Below, in pieces: positions 50,020 through 59,143 of a DNA stretch of 64,000 nucleotides. A program made the position numbers and the translations under genes. The stretch lies in contig DAOMNO010000004.1 of assembly GCA_035443885.1 (NCBI GenBank), positions 150,709 through 214,708 of the forward strand, written 5' to 3'. The notes beneath the pieces are model-generated. The model was not told the DNA's origin. It saw only the letters and a program-made list of their open reading frames with translations, and searched no databases. Positions within the stretch are counted from its first letter, which is position 1. Each line of letters opens with the position of its first letter. This DNA is from DAOMNO01 sp035443885 (lineage in GTDB: Bacteria; Planctomycetota; Phycisphaerae; Phycisphaerales; SM1A02).

Positions 50020-51293
50020 GCTGATTCCTTTTCAATAATTCGCGGCATCATCCCGATCATGACGAGAATCGTCCACCAGGCGACATGCGCCCAGAAATTG
50101 CCGTAGATGGCCATGTGGGCATTCAGTGGGAACATCGCAACGAGCACCGCCAGAATCCAGGGCGCCGCCGACACGTTATTCCTGTCCAACAACAGACGAA
50201 CAATGATGACGCAGAACGCAGCGAACCCCATCAGGCCGATGATTCCTGTTTCCGTCGCCACTTCCAGCACAATCTGGTGGGGATGGGCAGCTCCGCTTTC
50301 GCCGTCGGGCGCGATGTACGGCGTGTCGCTGTCCGCATAGTCAACGTACTTATAGCGAAATCCACGTGGGCCGACTCCAGTCAACGGATAATCCCTCGCC
50401 ATCTCCAACGCGATCGTCCAGATCGGTACGCGCCCGCTGGTGGCGCGATCAATCGCGTCAAGATCGCCCTTGAGCAGTTGCAACGTCTGATTGACGCGAG
50501 ATTCCATGCCCGGCACCCGAGCGATGAGCGGAACAGAAACCACGCCAGCCAGGATGATCAGTAGGGCCAGGCGATGTCGATATCGCCACTCACTCCGCCA
50601 GTATTGATACGCCCCCCAACTTGCGCATGCCATGACGCCCATCATCCAGGACGTTCGGCTGCCGCCGAGCGCGATGACAAGAACAAGAGGCATCGCCAGC
50701 ACGAGGGATGCAGCGCACATCCACATGCTGCGGCCCGCCACCAATCGCCTGATTTCTTCAAAGCACACCGGCGCAAGCGCTGCAACCACCAGCCCGATCA
50801 CACGCTTCGGGTGAAACAGGCCGGTCAGGTTGTGCCCGTCGTAAGGCTGGCCGAGCAGATTGCGGCCCGCCTGCCATTGGATCAACCCATCGACACACCA
50901 CACACCGAGCAACGCGGCTGTGGCGATCGTCAATCGTTTCCTCGCTTCTGGTCTCTCCAGCACGCTCAACACGAAGACCCCCGCGAGCGGGAATCGCAGG
51001 AACATAAGTGATGTTGACAGCGAGTGTTTCGGCTCGACCGCCGTTGGAAGCGAGATCAGCATCGGCAGCCAGATACAGCCAAAAAGCACGAACAGCAGCC
51101 TTGCGCGATGATCCACAAGAATCAGCTTCGCGTTGCGGATGAGCATGATGCCGCCAATGACGGCCATGACGGCCATCGGCGCGTTGGCGGCATTGCGAAA
51201 CGGCAGCAGCACCATCGCAAGCAGGATGAGCAGCCACGGGCCGTCTTCCTGAACTCGCCGGAGAATGCTGTACTGCGCCGACACGCTCTGCAT
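50016..51293 (-). CDS. O-antigen ligase family protein (WaaL-like)
   Basis: This is a 425-residue integral membrane protein of the Wzy_C/WaaL group with about 11-12 helices. A large periplasmic loop between helices carries the HPHQIVLEVATETGIIGL motif (the His/Arg-type signature of the group). It is predicted to join a completed polysaccharide to a lipid acceptor, or polymerise repeat units; the two cannot be told apart from sequence. The downstream GT4 is coupled by a 4-bp overlap. Confidence 0.88.
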   Translation of the reverse strand: MQSVSAQYSILRRVQEDGPWLLILLAMVLLPFRNAANAPMAVMAVIGGIMLIRNAKLILVDHRARLLFVLFGCIWLPMLISLPTAVEPKHSLSTSLMFLRFPLAGVFVLSVLERPEARKRLTIATAALLGVWCVDGLIQWQAGRNLLGQPYDGHNLTGLFHPKRVIGLVVAALAPVCFEEIRRLVAGRSMWMCAASLVLAMPLVLVIALGGSRTSWMMGVMACASWGAYQYWRSEWRYRHRLALLIILAGVVSVPLIARVPGMESRVNQTLQLLKGDLDAIDRATSGRVPIWTIALEMARDYPLTGVGPRGFRYKYVDYADSDTPYIAPDGESGAAHPHQIVLEVATETGIIGLMGFAAFCVIIVRLLLDRNNVSAAPWILAVLVAMFPLNAHMAIYGNFWAHVAWWTILVMIGMMPRIIEKESA

Positions 51294-51340
51294 GCGCGCA
51301 GCATAACAGACGCGCAGAAACGGCTCTCGAAAAGGATGAA

Positions 51341-52105
51341 TCAGGCGCCGATTGCCAGACGTTCCGCCAGAATCGTGGGCAAGCCTGCCTGTTGCGTCGC
51401 GCGTTGTGCTGCAGCAATGTCGTATGGCTCGCGATGCACCGTGAACGTGTTGGACGCAAGGTCAAGAACGGCGAAGCTGGCGCGCGGGTCGGCATCGCGC
51501 GGCTGGCCGACGGAACCCGGATTGCAGATGTATCGACAGTCCGGCGACAGCTCGAATACATCGCCTGAGTTCGGGATGTGCGCAATGACATCGCTTGGAT
51601 TGACGACCTCATCAGGGTCAATCACCTCCGTCTCGAACACCATCGGCACATGTGTATGGCCCAGCAGGCAGATATGACGATCGACACCACGGAATGCCTG
51701 TGCCGCCATCACCTTGTCGTGCACGTAATCTGTCGGGCCGGGCACCGGACAGTCATGAATGCAAAGCACACGATCACCAATGTGCGCAACGTGCGGCAAA
51801 CGATTCAGCGCGGCGATATGCAGCGGACCGAGCACGTTGCGCGTCCACTGAATTGCCTGCCGGGCAGCACCGTTGAACTGCGAAGCGCAGTTAGGATCAA
51901 CAACCGCTTCATCGTGATTGCCGCGAACAGTGATTGAACAGTACTTGACGATCAGGTCAAGACATGCGTCGGGCGATGGGCCGTACCCCACCACGTCACC
52001 GAGGCAGATCAACTCGTCAACATCCAGACTCACCATGCGTGCCAGCACTGCCTGGAGAGCGTGAAGATTGCCGTGGATATCTGAGATGACGGCGAACCGG
52101 CTCAT
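51341..52105 (-). CDS. Metallophosphoesterase (YfcE/calcineurin-like)
   Basis: The 254-residue product has the five phosphoesterase motifs: ISDIHGNLHAL (metal ligand Asp/His), LGDVVGYGP, RGNHDE, a later LCIHDCP with His, and LLGHTHVPMV. The C-terminal IPNSGD and ICNPGSVGQPRD complete the fold. Members act on phosphodiesters or nucleotides; the substrate is unknown. The ATG at 52105 is chosen at the conserved MSRFAVISDIHGN. It follows infC, beyond the terminator. Confidence 0.9.
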   Translation of the reverse strand: MSRFAVISDIHGNLHALQAVLARMVSLDVDELICLGDVVGYGPSPDACLDLIVKYCSITVRGNHDEAVVDPNCASQFNGAARQAIQWTRNVLGPLHIAALNRLPHVAHIGDRVLCIHDCPVPGPTDYVHDKVMAAQAFRGVDRHICLLGHTHVPMVFETEVIDPDEVVNPSDVIAHIPNSGDVFELSPDCRYICNPGSVGQPRDADPRASFAVLDLASNTFTVHREPYDIAAAQRATQQAGLPTILAERLAIGA

Positions 52106-52278
52106 GCAAAACCACCCGCGTTGGGACCACGATACCTGCACATCGCGCCGTCAGCATTGCGTCCCACGCTGGTCCGCATCAACCCGAAACTGACTTCGCT
52201 CCTGCCCTTCTATCGGATTAGACGTTCGAGCCTTGCCAATCTTCTACCGGTTTGCGGATTTTTTGTTCTGATTTGCAC

Positions 52279-52313
52279 GAAAAATGAAACGGCTGCTCTA
52301 TGGAGAGCAGCCG
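52279..52313 (-). terminator. Rho-independent terminator after infC
   Basis: A perfect 10-bp stem (arms CGGCTGCTCT and AGAGCAGCCG, 52290-52313, 4-nt loop) is followed on the minus strand by a T-rich tail (TTTCATTTTT, 52279-52289). It lies 35-70 bp downstream of the infC stop at 52348, so rpmI and rplT do not follow infC in the same transcript here. Confidence 0.85.
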
Positions 52314-52347
52314 TGGGGCGTTGATTTTCAATATTCACAGAGCGAAA

Positions 52348-53031
52348 TCAGCTTGGGTGAGATTCCGCAACTTCCCGTTCTTTCGCAGGTTGCGCTGCAG
52401 GCTTGGCGGCTCCGTCTGCAGTCGGTGGCTGTGCCGGTGCTTCTTTGGCCATCTTGCGCTTGAAGGCGTCAACCTTGGCTTTGTCCGGCGCAAAGATCAT
52501 GCTCATGCGCCGGCCCGCCATGCGAGGCGGTGTTTCAACCTTGCCAAGGTCAGACAGTGCTTCAATGATCTCGCGCATGCGCGTGTCGCCTCGATCGCGG
52601 TGCACCATCTCGCGCCCGCGGAACTGCTGCACGATCTGCACCTTGTGGCCCTCGATCAAAAACTTCCGCGCCTGATTGAGACGAATCTGCACGTCATGTG
52701 GGTCGATCTTCATCGACCGGCCCATGCGAACTTCCTTCAGTTCGGCAGTCTTCGACTTCGCCTTGTTCGCCTTGTCCTTCTTGGCAAGCTCGTACTTGTA
52801 CTTGCCAAAATCCAGAATGCGACAGACAGGTGGCGTGGAGTCCGGCGCGACCTCAACAAGGTCAAGCCCGGCCTCGTACGCTCTGCGCAGGGCTTCGATG
52901 GTTTCGACAACGCCGACCATCTGATCGTTTTCATCAATCAGACGGATAGGATTCGAGCGAATGCGCTCATTGATATTGGGGCCTCGGTTGAAGTTGCCTT
53001 CCGGTCGGTAAAAGCGTCTGCTGCGTGTGAT
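52348..53031 (-). CDS. infC: Translation initiation factor IF-3, AUC start
   Basis: IF-3 binds the 30S subunit and enforces start-codon choice. With the start at 53031 the product is 227 residues. The N-terminal domain (NINERIRSNPIRLIDEND, then VETIEALRRAYEAGLDLVEVAP) and the C-terminal domain (MKIDPHDVQIRLNQARKFLIEG) are both complete, and an Ala/Pro-rich tail extends past the usual end. No ATG, GTG or TTG lies between the in-frame TAA upstream and the internal ATG at 52920, although homology extends 37 codons before that ATG. The start is therefore ATC at 53029-53031, with AGGAG 9 nt upstream. Rare start codons on infC (AUU in E. coli, AUC in Myxococcus) allow autoregulation. Confidence 0.9.
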   Translation of the reverse strand: MTRSRRFYRPEGNFNRGPNINERIRSNPIRLIDENDQMVGVVETIEALRRAYEAGLDLVEVAPDSTPPVCRILDFGKYKYELAKKDKANKAKSKTAELKEVRMGRSMKIDPHDVQIRLNQARKFLIEGHKVQIVQQFRGREMVHRDRGDTRMREIIEALSDLGKVETPPRMAGRRMSMIFAPDKAKVDAFKRKMAKEAPAQPPTADGAAKPAAQPAKEREVAESHPS

Positions 53032-53045
53032 GGCACGTATCTCCT
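53029..53045 (-). promoter_or_regulatory. infC ribosome binding site and AUC start codon
   Basis: AGGAG at 53041-53045 is followed by a 9-nt spacer and the ATC codon at 53029-53031. The strong ribosome binding site and the in-frame TAA just upstream limit the possible starts to this codon or, less likely, an ATA right after AGGAG. Noncanonical infC starts are the target of IF-3's own discrimination. Confidence 0.8.
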
Positions 53046-53370
53046 GGGTGACTTAGAAACGGATGAAACCCATGCTGAACGAACACCGAGCCGATCCCCG
53101 GGCAGCGATGGGCATACAGAACTGGTGCGAACAAACGGAGGCGGCATACAAGGGCATTGCGTCAACCCTGAGCCTGCATCGAACTGAAATGTCTTCGCAT
53201 ACGCGTCGAAACTCCGTGTGGCAGATCGAAACCGACTCGCCCCCACGGGCAGCGGTTCGACTCCAACTATACCCTACCTTCACATCGGCACTCAAGCAAA
53301 CGAAATTCCGCCAATTTCATCGTTTCTACACCGAGATAGCGCAGCACAACCACCCACAGCCCCATCTGAT
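53046..53370 (-). other. infC leader and thrS-infC intergenic region
   Basis: These 325 bp contain the infC promoter and a leader of about 230 nt but no gene. In-frame translation is blocked by TAA just before the infC site. I see no T-box (thrS is upstream, not downstream) and no strong terminator hairpin within the leader; a folded regulatory leader is possible. Confidence 0.5.
53266..53295 (-). promoter_or_regulatory. infC promoter
   Basis: On the minus strand TTGAGT (53290-53295) and TATAGT (53266-53271) are separated by 18 bp. Both are close to sigma-70 consensus. Transcription would begin near 53259, giving infC a leader of about 228 nt in addition to read-through from thrS. Confidence 0.65.
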
Positions 53371-55482
53371 TCACGCTTCAGCCATCGCCCCTTGGAAGTG
53401 TTCCGCCAGAACGGTCGAACCGCCTCGTGTAGCGATCTCCCGCCGAACGGAGTCCACGAAGGCATCGACAGACATCGCGCCCAGATCGGTACGGATGCCG
53501 CGTGCCCGAACGCTCACGGCCCGCTGTTCGGCATCCCGTGGACCGACGACAAGCAGATATGGAATCTTCCACTCCGTTGCTTCGCGAATCTTGGCCTGCA
53601 CACGCTCGTTGGAGTTGTCCATCGTCGCTCGAACGCCCGCGTCCAGCAGCATCCGCAGCACTTCACCTGCATAGTCGGATGTCTTCTCACTGATGGGCAG
53701 CACGCGAACCTGCTCCGGTGCGAGCCACGTCGGGAACGCGCCTGCAAAGTGCTCTGTCAACACGCCTACGAACCGCTCGAACGAGCCGAACGGCGCGCGA
53801 TGCACCATCACCGGTCGATGTGACTGGTTATCTGGACCGATGTACGAAAGATCAAACCGCTCCGGCAGGTTGTAATCAACCTGCACTGTGCCAAGCTGCC
53901 ATTCCCGGCCGACCACATCCTTCACCACGAAGTCGATCTTCGGCCCATAGAACGCCGCTTCCCCCGCCTCTTCAGAAAACGACACGCCAAGCGAACTCGC
54001 AGCCTGCCGACACGCGGCTTCGGCCTTGTCCCAGTTTTCTGATTTACCGACGTACTTCGACGAATCCGGATCGCGCAGACCGACTCGTACGCGGTAGTCC
54101 TTCATACCAAGCACGCCGAAGATGATCTTGACCAGCGAGATGCATCCATTGAGTTCCTGCTGTAGTTGGTCTTCGGTACAGAAGATGTGCGCGTCATCCT
54201 GCGTGATGGATCGCACGCGTGTCAGGCCGCCGATCTCGCCTGACTGCTCCCAACGATACACGGTGCCGAACTCTGCCAATCGCACCGGCAGGTCGCGATA
54301 GCTGTGATGCTGCGATGCGAAAATCTTGATGTGGTGCGGGCAGTTCATCGGCTTGAGGAGATAGCCGTCGATCTCGCCGCTCTTGAGCATATTGGAAAGT
54401 TGCGAGCACGAGCATTTCTCGTCCGCCAACTTCTGCATCTGCTCGTGATCGATCATCGGCGGATACTGGCTGTCCTGGTAATACGGAAAGTGTCCGCTGG
54501 TTTTATAGAGGCCCAGCTTGCCGACATGCGGCGTGAACACCTGCCGATACCCTTGTTTGCGCAGCTCCGCGCTGATGAAGTTCATCAGCTCCTGCCGTAC
54601 AGTCGCGCCGTTGGGTGTCCAGAGCACGAGGCCCTGTCCCACAGCTTCATCAAGGTGAAACAGCCGAAGTTGTTTGCCCAGCACGCGGTGATCACGCTGC
54701 CTAGCCTCTTCAAGCTGATTGAGATAGGCATCCAGTTGCTTCTGGTCCGCAAACGCCGTGCCGTACACGCGAGTGAGGCGATCAGAGTTCGCATCGCCGT
54801 GCCAGTAGGACGAAGCGAGCGACATGACCTTGAACGCGCCGATACGACCCGTGGTCGGAACGTGCGGCCCACGGCAGAGGTCCTCGAAGGCTTGTGGCGC
54901 GGCGTTTGATGATTCAAGCGGCGCACCCGTTACATACCAAGAAAGCCTGTCGGAGCCGGCTTCTATCGCACGCTGCGCATTGTCGAGCTTATATTTGCTG
55001 CCTTCAGCGTTCAGCTTCTTGATGCCAGTCTGTGCGGGCAGTTCATACCGCGTAAATGGTCGATCCTCTGCAATGATCTTCGCCATCTCAGCTTCGACCC
55101 GCTCGAAGTCTGCGCTGCTGATGGCCTGGCCTTCCGGGAAAGCGATGTCGTAGTAAAAACCACTCTCGACCGGAGGCCCGTACACAAGCTGCGCGCCGGG
55201 AAACAGCCGCTGAATGGCTTCCGCCATCACGTGCGCACAGCTATGGCGGATGAGATACAGCGCATCATCCGAAGACTCGCCGGTCTTGCGGTCCATCGCC
55301 GTTACAAGGGCGAGTTTGACATCCCGGTCGATGGTCGCGCTCAGATCGCTCAACTCGCCGTCGATCTTGGCGCCGATCGCCGCCTTGGCCAGACCAGCGC
55401 CGATCGACGAAGCGACCTCGGCAGCGGTAACAGGCCGATCAAACTCCTTGACAGTGCCATCGGGCAATGTGATGCGCGGCAT
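53371..55482 (-). CDS. thrS: Threonine--tRNA ligase
   Basis: This class II synthetase charges tRNA-Thr and edits mis-charged Ser. The 703-residue product has the N-terminal TGS domain (MPRITLPDGT start), the editing domain with HSCAHVMAEA, the catalytic core with MNCPHHIKIFASQHHSYRDLP (zinc Cys in MNCPHH), motif 2 and 3 regions, and the C-terminal anticodon domain (RVLPISEK). It is slightly longer than E. coli ThrS (642), partly through insertions in the catalytic domain. thrS-infC order is the common bacterial arrangement. The start is ATG 55482, 73 bp from a divergent gene. Confidence 0.97.
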   Translation of the reverse strand: MPRITLPDGTVKEFDRPVTAAEVASSIGAGLAKAAIGAKIDGELSDLSATIDRDVKLALVTAMDRKTGESSDDALYLIRHSCAHVMAEAIQRLFPGAQLVYGPPVESGFYYDIAFPEGQAISSADFERVEAEMAKIIAEDRPFTRYELPAQTGIKKLNAEGSKYKLDNAQRAIEAGSDRLSWYVTGAPLESSNAAPQAFEDLCRGPHVPTTGRIGAFKVMSLASSYWHGDANSDRLTRVYGTAFADQKQLDAYLNQLEEARQRDHRVLGKQLRLFHLDEAVGQGLVLWTPNGATVRQELMNFISAELRKQGYRQVFTPHVGKLGLYKTSGHFPYYQDSQYPPMIDHEQMQKLADEKCSCSQLSNMLKSGEIDGYLLKPMNCPHHIKIFASQHHSYRDLPVRLAEFGTVYRWEQSGEIGGLTRVRSITQDDAHIFCTEDQLQQELNGCISLVKIIFGVLGMKDYRVRVGLRDPDSSKYVGKSENWDKAEAACRQAASSLGVSFSEEAGEAAFYGPKIDFVVKDVVGREWQLGTVQVDYNLPERFDLSYIGPDNQSHRPVMVHRAPFGSFERFVGVLTEHFAGAFPTWLAPEQVRVLPISEKTSDYAGEVLRMLLDAGVRATMDNSNERVQAKIREATEWKIPYLLVVGPRDAEQRAVSVRARGIRTDLGAMSVDAFVDSVRREIATRGGSTVLAEHFQGAMAEA

Positions 55483-55555
55483 GGGAATCCTCGAAAACCG
55501 CTAGTTTAGCCATGAATCCGCCGTCTCGCGACTCGCGCGCCGATAGACTTGCAGC

Positions 55556-55984
55556 GTGAAACGGCTTGCGACCCTCCACAATCCAGCCCTCGCGGCTGAA
55601 CTACTCTACCGGCTTGAAGCGGCAGGCATCAAAGCGGATGCGTCCCCGAATGCAGCACCTGCTGCGATTTACGTCGGCAGCATGGAGATGGTCGTGTGGG
55701 TGCTTGATGAAGACTTCGACGCAGCGATTCCCATACTTGAGGCGTTTACACAAGACACCCGGACCCAAAAGGAAACGATGCGATGTCATGGCTGCGGCTA
55801 CGACTTCACCGGCCATGGGATCGGCCGCAACATGCCGACGGGAACCGTTGACGGCCATTGCCCTGAATGCGGCATTCCGTTTCGGCTACCGGCCGCGGAC
55901 ACGTCATGCCCACATTGCGGCGAGGATGTACCCACGAACTTCGACATCTGCTGGAACTGTCAGCAGACGATTGACGCTCAATAG
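55556..55984 (+). CDS. DUF2007-like and double zinc-ribbon protein
   Basis: The 142-residue product has an N-terminal DUF2007-like domain (KRLATLHNPALAAELLYRLEAAGI, then MEMVVWVLDEDFDAAIPIL) and two C-terminal zinc ribbons (CHGCGYDFTG with CPECG, then CPHCGE with CWNCQ). This domain pairing is seen in planctomycete regulatory-type proteins. The start is a GTG at 55556, just ahead of the conserved domain. The function is unknown; protein-protein binding through the ribbons is likely. Confidence 0.75.
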   Translation: MKRLATLHNPALAAELLYRLEAAGIKADASPNAAPAAIYVGSMEMVVWVLDEDFDAAIPILEAFTQDTRTQKETMRCHGCGYDFTGHGIGRNMPTGTVDGHCPECGIPFRLPAADTSCPHCGEDVPTNFDICWNCQQTIDAQ

Positions 55985-56000
55985 CGATTTCAATCGCTGG

Positions 56001-58427
56001 TCATTCAATCGCATTGAGTTGAGCTTGAAGTCGAGCAAAGCTCAGCTCCGCATGCTCTGCCCGGCGGACGGTGAGAATGCGAACCATGCGATCCGCTTCG
56101 CTAAACCGTGCCGGGGTCAGACCGGTTGGACCGATGATGGCTGCGATGGACTTCGCAACCGCATCATCCGCATCGCGGGCGGCGGTAAAAGCTCGATGCA
56201 CCATCGTAGCCTGCGCTCCATACGACTGCCGTCCTGCGCGTTGGCGAAGCTCACGCAGTGCTGATGGCTCCATCGACCAGACGAAGGGGCATATCTGTCT
56301 GCGAGCCTCCTGACGAAGCCGATACCCTGCATCCTCGTCGAGCAAGGACTCAATGTGATAGAACAAAGCGATTGCCAAGTCACCCACGGGCGTGGCATGT
56401 CGTGCGTTCACAACATCTATCACGTGGATGGCCGAGACTCGCGTTTCACCGATCCCAGCAACCCGGGCGCACGGCTGCCACATCGTGGCGGCCTCAATCT
56501 CCAGCAGATTCGATGCGGGGTCCGCCAAATCCGCAATCCACGCGGCACGCATGACCTGAAACTCATTTGATTGATCTATAATCTCGCGCCATACGATACG
56601 TTCAACATCGGCAGGCAACTTGAGAGCAAGCAACGCAGAAAGCGGCTCAAGCAACGCCGCGCTGTCGATCGGAACGCGCCTTGCCTGCATGCCGAAAACA
56701 AGCCCTTGGCAGCTCGCACGCCGAGCCGTTAATCGCAACTGTAAACGATCTGGATCGACCGCCACTGGAAGAACTCGCTCAATCGCGTTGAGCAGTTCAC
56801 TGTCCGCCTGACGAATCGCATATTTGACTTCTCGGTGTGCCTGTCGCGTGCGAGCATGCTCAGGTTCTTCGTATCGGTACTGACTGTCGCGTATCGTCCA
56901 TGCTTGCCCCAAGTGCGACTTGATTCGCTCCTGCGCTTCGCGGTATTGCGTATCGAGCGAGGCTGCAAGAGCGTGTAGATCGACGACCGCAATAGCGACA
57001 TCTCCCATCATTTCGCTCACTTCAGCCAACCATTGGCGATCGACTGGCCTCGGCGCACCGGCCAGTGAGTGATCGGGAACCAAGGCAAGCCCCAATCCCA
57101 TATACGGATCGTTTTGCGAGGCCCGCACAGCAGTATCGACGAATGTATGTCGTCGAAGCCCATAACGAGGGGTTGTGTTGCGACTCGATCGCGCACTGAC
57201 GGCTTGATCGGAAAGCAGTTGACGCGACGCTCCGAGGATTGCGACGAGGTTCTTTGCTTCACGATCTCTTCGCTCAAGGAGCTGAGCGAGTTTTCCCCCA
57301 GTCTCAGGGCGCATTGGCTCCATTGGATGGTGATAGCTCCAGTACGGCTCGGGATCACGAGAAACAAGCAGCACAATGTCGCGAATGAGTTGAAGATCAA
57401 GTGCATCCCAAGATGTGATGAGTTCTCGCTCATCCTCGCGAAGATCAGCGATGGCTTCGATGCGGATCGCAAGTTTGCGAGGCTCATCCATGTATCGCAT
57501 CGGAATGACCAGATGCCCGAACCTTACTCTCACCATCCGCGCGTCATCTGGTGGCAGAGCATCATGGAGCGCGTCAAGCGTGGTAACAGCCGAACGCATC
57601 AACTGACCAGCCAGTTGATGCGATGGAGCAAGATGCCGTCGATATAGTTCAATCGCTCTGGCTCGATCCTGCGGGTCCCATTGGCCCGTGCTATAAGGCG
57701 GCTCCGGTATCCCTTCGCCAGCGAGTGCAATCTGCCACCGATCAAGGCCGCGCTGTTGCTCGCGACGCCAACGCTTCAGAAGCGAGGTTGAGTCCGCTTC
57801 CCATTGCTCCACAATCTGCCTCGCACGAGGCGTGACCGGGTGCAGCGCTTCAAGATCGACCATCGCGCTCAGGTCCGGCAGCATGGCGTACCGCGTCCAT
57901 ACGCTGTTGCGGATCAACCGGCCATAAACATCCTGCTCAAACAACCTCGCAACGGCGAGAAGCCCCATATCAGGATCCGCCTCGTTCTCGGCGCGCACGC
58001 GATGCGCCAATCGTTCGCTCGCCACGATGATCTCATTGATGAGCGCGTACAACTCCCCGCGAAACTCGATCGGCTTTATGGGCGGATAGTTGATGACATA
58101 CTGAGCGGAGTATTGCGAATCGAACGCATCAAATCTCGGCGCCAGTGCTTCGATCGCGTTCTGAAACTCCCCGTAGGCTTGTTCCACAATCTGCCACGAC
58201 TCCAACCGAAGAGGGCCAGCCGATGACATGGCCAGATAGATTTGTTGAGCGTCCGGCGGGGCGGGCCGGAAAATTGGCGGAATGAGGTGTTCATATTGGA
58301 AGCCCGGCGTACTCACTGTGTACGTGTTTGTGCTCCGCTCGATTGGTGGCGGATCGCGCGGCGGCAGTGCGTGTGCAACCGCAGCCAATGCGATGGCGTC
58401 CCATACGATGAACCAACCCACCCGCAT
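56001..58427 (-). CDS. Large exported protein of unknown function
   Basis: The 808-residue product has a signal peptide (predicted cleavage after AHA, residue 20). The rest is mostly alpha-helical and rich in Arg, Glu and Ala, with no motif I recognise. It is not clearly a TPR, a protease or a transporter. At this size and with export it is likely a periplasmic or surface structural protein specific to this lineage. The ATG at 58427 is chosen. It is convergent with the zinc-ribbon protein and divergent from nrdR. Confidence 0.6.
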   Translation of the reverse strand: MRVGWFIVWDAIALAAVAHALPPRDPPPIERSTNTYTVSTPGFQYEHLIPPIFRPAPPDAQQIYLAMSSAGPLRLESWQIVEQAYGEFQNAIEALAPRFDAFDSQYSAQYVINYPPIKPIEFRGELYALINEIIVASERLAHRVRAENEADPDMGLLAVARLFEQDVYGRLIRNSVWTRYAMLPDLSAMVDLEALHPVTPRARQIVEQWEADSTSLLKRWRREQQRGLDRWQIALAGEGIPEPPYSTGQWDPQDRARAIELYRRHLAPSHQLAGQLMRSAVTTLDALHDALPPDDARMVRVRFGHLVIPMRYMDEPRKLAIRIEAIADLREDERELITSWDALDLQLIRDIVLLVSRDPEPYWSYHHPMEPMRPETGGKLAQLLERRDREAKNLVAILGASRQLLSDQAVSARSSRNTTPRYGLRRHTFVDTAVRASQNDPYMGLGLALVPDHSLAGAPRPVDRQWLAEVSEMMGDVAIAVVDLHALAASLDTQYREAQERIKSHLGQAWTIRDSQYRYEEPEHARTRQAHREVKYAIRQADSELLNAIERVLPVAVDPDRLQLRLTARRASCQGLVFGMQARRVPIDSAALLEPLSALLALKLPADVERIVWREIIDQSNEFQVMRAAWIADLADPASNLLEIEAATMWQPCARVAGIGETRVSAIHVIDVVNARHATPVGDLAIALFYHIESLLDEDAGYRLRQEARRQICPFVWSMEPSALRELRQRAGRQSYGAQATMVHRAFTAARDADDAVAKSIAAIIGPTGLTPARFSEADRMVRILTVRRAEHAELSFARLQAQLNAIE

Positions 58428-58624
58428 CGCTTTACACCTTCCCAGCCCGCCAGCGGGCTTGCCTTTACTGCATAACTGATCCCAAGCCTCGTTCTTGCGG
58501 AAAAATCCGCTTGGCTCGTCAAATCAACGACCGATTGACTCGCCCAAGCCGCTCCGCCAGAATACTACTCATTGGCCCAACGCCCTGTCCTTCTACAGGA
58601 TATTGGGCAGCAAAGGATGGAATC

Positions 58625-59119
58625 GTGATCTGCCCATACTGCGGCGAGGACAACGACAAAGTGATCGACAGCCGGGCATCCGACGGCGGGCTAGTTGTCC
58701 GTCGTCGTCGTGAATGCCTCGCCTGCCAGAAGCGATACACAACATACGAACGAGTGGAGCGCGCTGCACGGCTGATGGTCATCAAGAAGGATGGCACGCG
58801 CGTCCCCTTCGACGCCCAGAACGTCATGCGCGGTGTACAACTGGCCTGCGGCAAGCGGCCCGTTTCTGAAGAAGCCAAGCAGCTCCTTGTGCAGCAGATT
58901 GAAGATGAAGTGCACCGCGAGTTCGACCGTGAAGTGCCCAGTGTGGAGATCGGTCGCCGCGTCGTATTCAAGCTGCGCGAGATCGACCCGATCGCTTACA
59001 TCCGCTATGCAAGTGAGTATTACGATTTCCGCACGCTTGATGAGTTCACCGAAGAGCTAGCTGACCTGAAAAACCGCGCGAGAAACCTGCCGAATCAGCA
59101 GGAGCTGTTCGGCGAGTAA
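58625..59119 (+). CDS. nrdR: Transcriptional repressor NrdR
   Basis: NrdR represses ribonucleotide-reductase genes when dATP is high. The 164-residue product has the N-terminal zinc ribbon (ICPYCG and CLACQKRYTTYERV) and a central ATP-cone domain (VIKKDGTRVPFDAQNVMRGV, about 46-136). A GTG start at 58625 puts the first Cys at residue 3 and has AGGA about 9 nt upstream; earlier starts would prefix unrelated sequence. NrdR boxes upstream of its target are not visible in this window, so targets must be elsewhere. Confidence 0.94.
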   Translation: MICPYCGEDNDKVIDSRASDGGLVVRRRRECLACQKRYTTYERVERAARLMVIKKDGTRVPFDAQNVMRGVQLACGKRPVSEEAKQLLVQQIEDEVHREFDREVPSVEIGRRVVFKLREIDPIAYIRYASEYYDFRTLDEFTEELADLKNRARNLPNQQELFGE

Positions 59120-59143
59120 CAATCAGATCGAGTTGAAATCAGC

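Noticed and set aside
53250..53275. T-loop-like GGTTCGACTCC near the infC promoter
   Set aside because: The flanking 5-bp stem does not pair and no tRNA body is visible.
55483..55555. T-box riboswitch upstream of thrS
   Set aside because: Only 73 bp separate thrS from the divergent gene, too short for a T-box leader, and no conserved T-box sequence is present.
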